This document shows, piece after piece, positions 5,036 to 5,816 of a stretch of 5,816 nt of DNA. The notes under the pieces were generated by a model. The model made no database searches, had not been told where the DNA came from, and saw only the letters and a program-made list of their open reading frames with translations. This DNA comes from Chloroflexota bacterium (GTDB lineage: Bacteria; Chloroflexota; Limnocylindria; Limnocylindrales; CSP1-4), in assembly GCA_027346765.1 (NCBI GenBank), contig DAIERN010000098.1:1-5816 (forward strand), read 5' to 3'. Made by a program: the position numbers and the translations under genes. Within the stretch, counting starts at the first letter, position 1, and every line of letters starts with the position of its first letter.

Positions 5036-5816
5036 CCGGCCGCTATTTCCGGCGCGCCGCAGCCACCTGGACCGGCTGACCGGCCCACTGGGCATCTGGC
5101 AGCACGCGCGCGGCGCTCAGCCCGACACCGCATTTGGCACGTGCACTGATGACGTTGCCCGGGCGCTGATGGTTGATCTTCTGCAGCGGCGAACGCTCGG
5201 CTGGGAGGCCGTGAGCGTGACTGCCCGCCGCTCGCTCGATTTCCTGGCCGCGGCGTTCGACCCGGCGACAGGTTCATTCCGGAACTTCCGTGACGCGGCC
5301 GGCCAATGGCTGGGCGAGGAGCCCTCACAGGACAGCCAGGGCCGCGCGCTGCTGGCGCTGGGCACGGCTGCCAGGGACGCGCCTGAGGTCGCGCTCCGGG
5401 CGGACGCACAGTCACTATTCGCGGCCGCGCTCCCTGGAGCAGCGCGGCTGACTTCGCCGCGCGCCATGGCGTCCGCAGTGCTGGGCCTTGACGCGGCACT
5501 CGCCGCGGGCATGACTGGCGAGATACAAAGTACGTTCAAGCTCCTGGCTGGACGTGTGCGTGGCGCGTTCTCAGCGATCGACCTCGACGGCGAGTGGCCC
5601 TGGCCGGAGGAGGCGCTGACCTACGAGAACGGGCTGCCCGCGCAGGCGCTGATCATGGCCGGCTCGCGGCTCGGCGATGCCGACGCGGCACGCACGGGGT
5701 TGCGGGTGCTCGACTGGCTGCTGGCTGTCCAGACGCTGCCCGACGGGCGCCTCTCGCCGGTGGGGTGCCACGGCTGGTGGCCGCGTGGCGGCGCGCGCGC
5801 CCGCTTCGACCAGCAG
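5028..5816 (+). CDS. Helical-barrel, six-hairpin glycosidase-like protein, 5' part only
   Basis: The frame is open for 263 codons from a GTG at 5028 to the right edge, so the C-terminus is missing. Recognisable family text: LTGPLGIWQHA (17-27), FGTCTDDVARAL (36-47), FRNF (84-87), SQDSQGRALLALG (100-112), DGEWPWPEEALTYENGLPAQALI (187-209, split motif) and ARFDQQ at the edge. These match a group often annotated loosely as glycosyltransferase but built of repeated helical hairpins like six-hairpin glycosidases, and usually encoded beside a GT4 enzyme such as the one here. From memory the family norm is GYCTDDNARA, SEDSHGR and LTYDN; here GTCTDDVARA, SQDSQGR and LTYEN differ at several normally conserved places. 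No signal peptide is visible, so it is probably cytoplasmic. The GTG has no good Shine-Dalgarno and overlaps the previous stop, favouring translational reinitiation. The exact reaction is unknown. Confidence 0.8.
   Translation, partial: MPDRPLFPARRSHLDRLTGPLGIWQHARGAQPDTAFGTCTDDVARALMVDLLQRRTLGWEAVSVTARRSLDFLAAAFDPATGSFRNFRDAAGQWLGEEPSQDSQGRALLALGTAARDAPEVALRADAQSLFAAALPGAARLTSPRAMASAVLGLDAALAAGMTGEIQSTFKLLAGRVRGAFSAIDLDGEWPWPEEALTYENGLPAQALIMAGSRLGDADAARTGLRVLDWLLAVQTLPDGRLSPVGCHGWWPRGGARARFDQQ

Overview
The window is GC-rich bacterial DNA with GTG starts, strong G/C preference at third codon positions and long spurious antisense frames. The gene families suggest a high-GC Gram-positive-like lineage (Actinomycetota, or Chloroflexota and relatives). 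That placement is inference: there is no rRNA or other marker gene, and no mobile element, CRISPR array or tRNA was seen.

Layout. (1) 1-111: non-coding. It carries a promoter-like element on the minus strand whose spacer is filled by a palindrome, then a strong Shine-Dalgarno sequence pointing off the left edge. (2) 112-621, minus: a small four-helix membrane protein of DUF2269-like appearance. (3) 747-2483, minus: a complete NAD-type malic enzyme (malate to pyruvate plus CO2). (4) 2484-2830: non-coding, with several inverted repeats and a short decayed copy of a twin-arginine leader. (5) 2831-3366, minus: a wrecked gene. Its upstream part matches the Tat leader and first residues of a [NiFe]-hydrogenase small subunit; its downstream part is a tetraheme CxxCH cytochrome. 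The heme part is broken by a TGA exactly at a heme cysteine and by a later frameshift. (6) 3416-3604, minus: a 62-residue protein of unknown function with convincing codon use. (7) 3605-3802: divergent intergenic region with a candidate promoter and hairpin. (8) 3803-5816, plus: a GT4 glycosyltransferase overlapping by 8 nt a partial gene for a helical-barrel (six-hairpin glycosidase-like) protein that runs off the right edge.

Functional reading. The plus-strand pair is a translationally coupled glycan-synthesis or glycan-processing unit. The minus-strand genes are central metabolism (malic enzyme) plus a membrane protein. Between the two blocks lies the scar of a lost hydrogen-oxidation or electron-transfer locus. 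The least ordinary part of the window is this hydrogenase-cytochrome scar and its duplicated Tat-leader fragment, not an intact new system.
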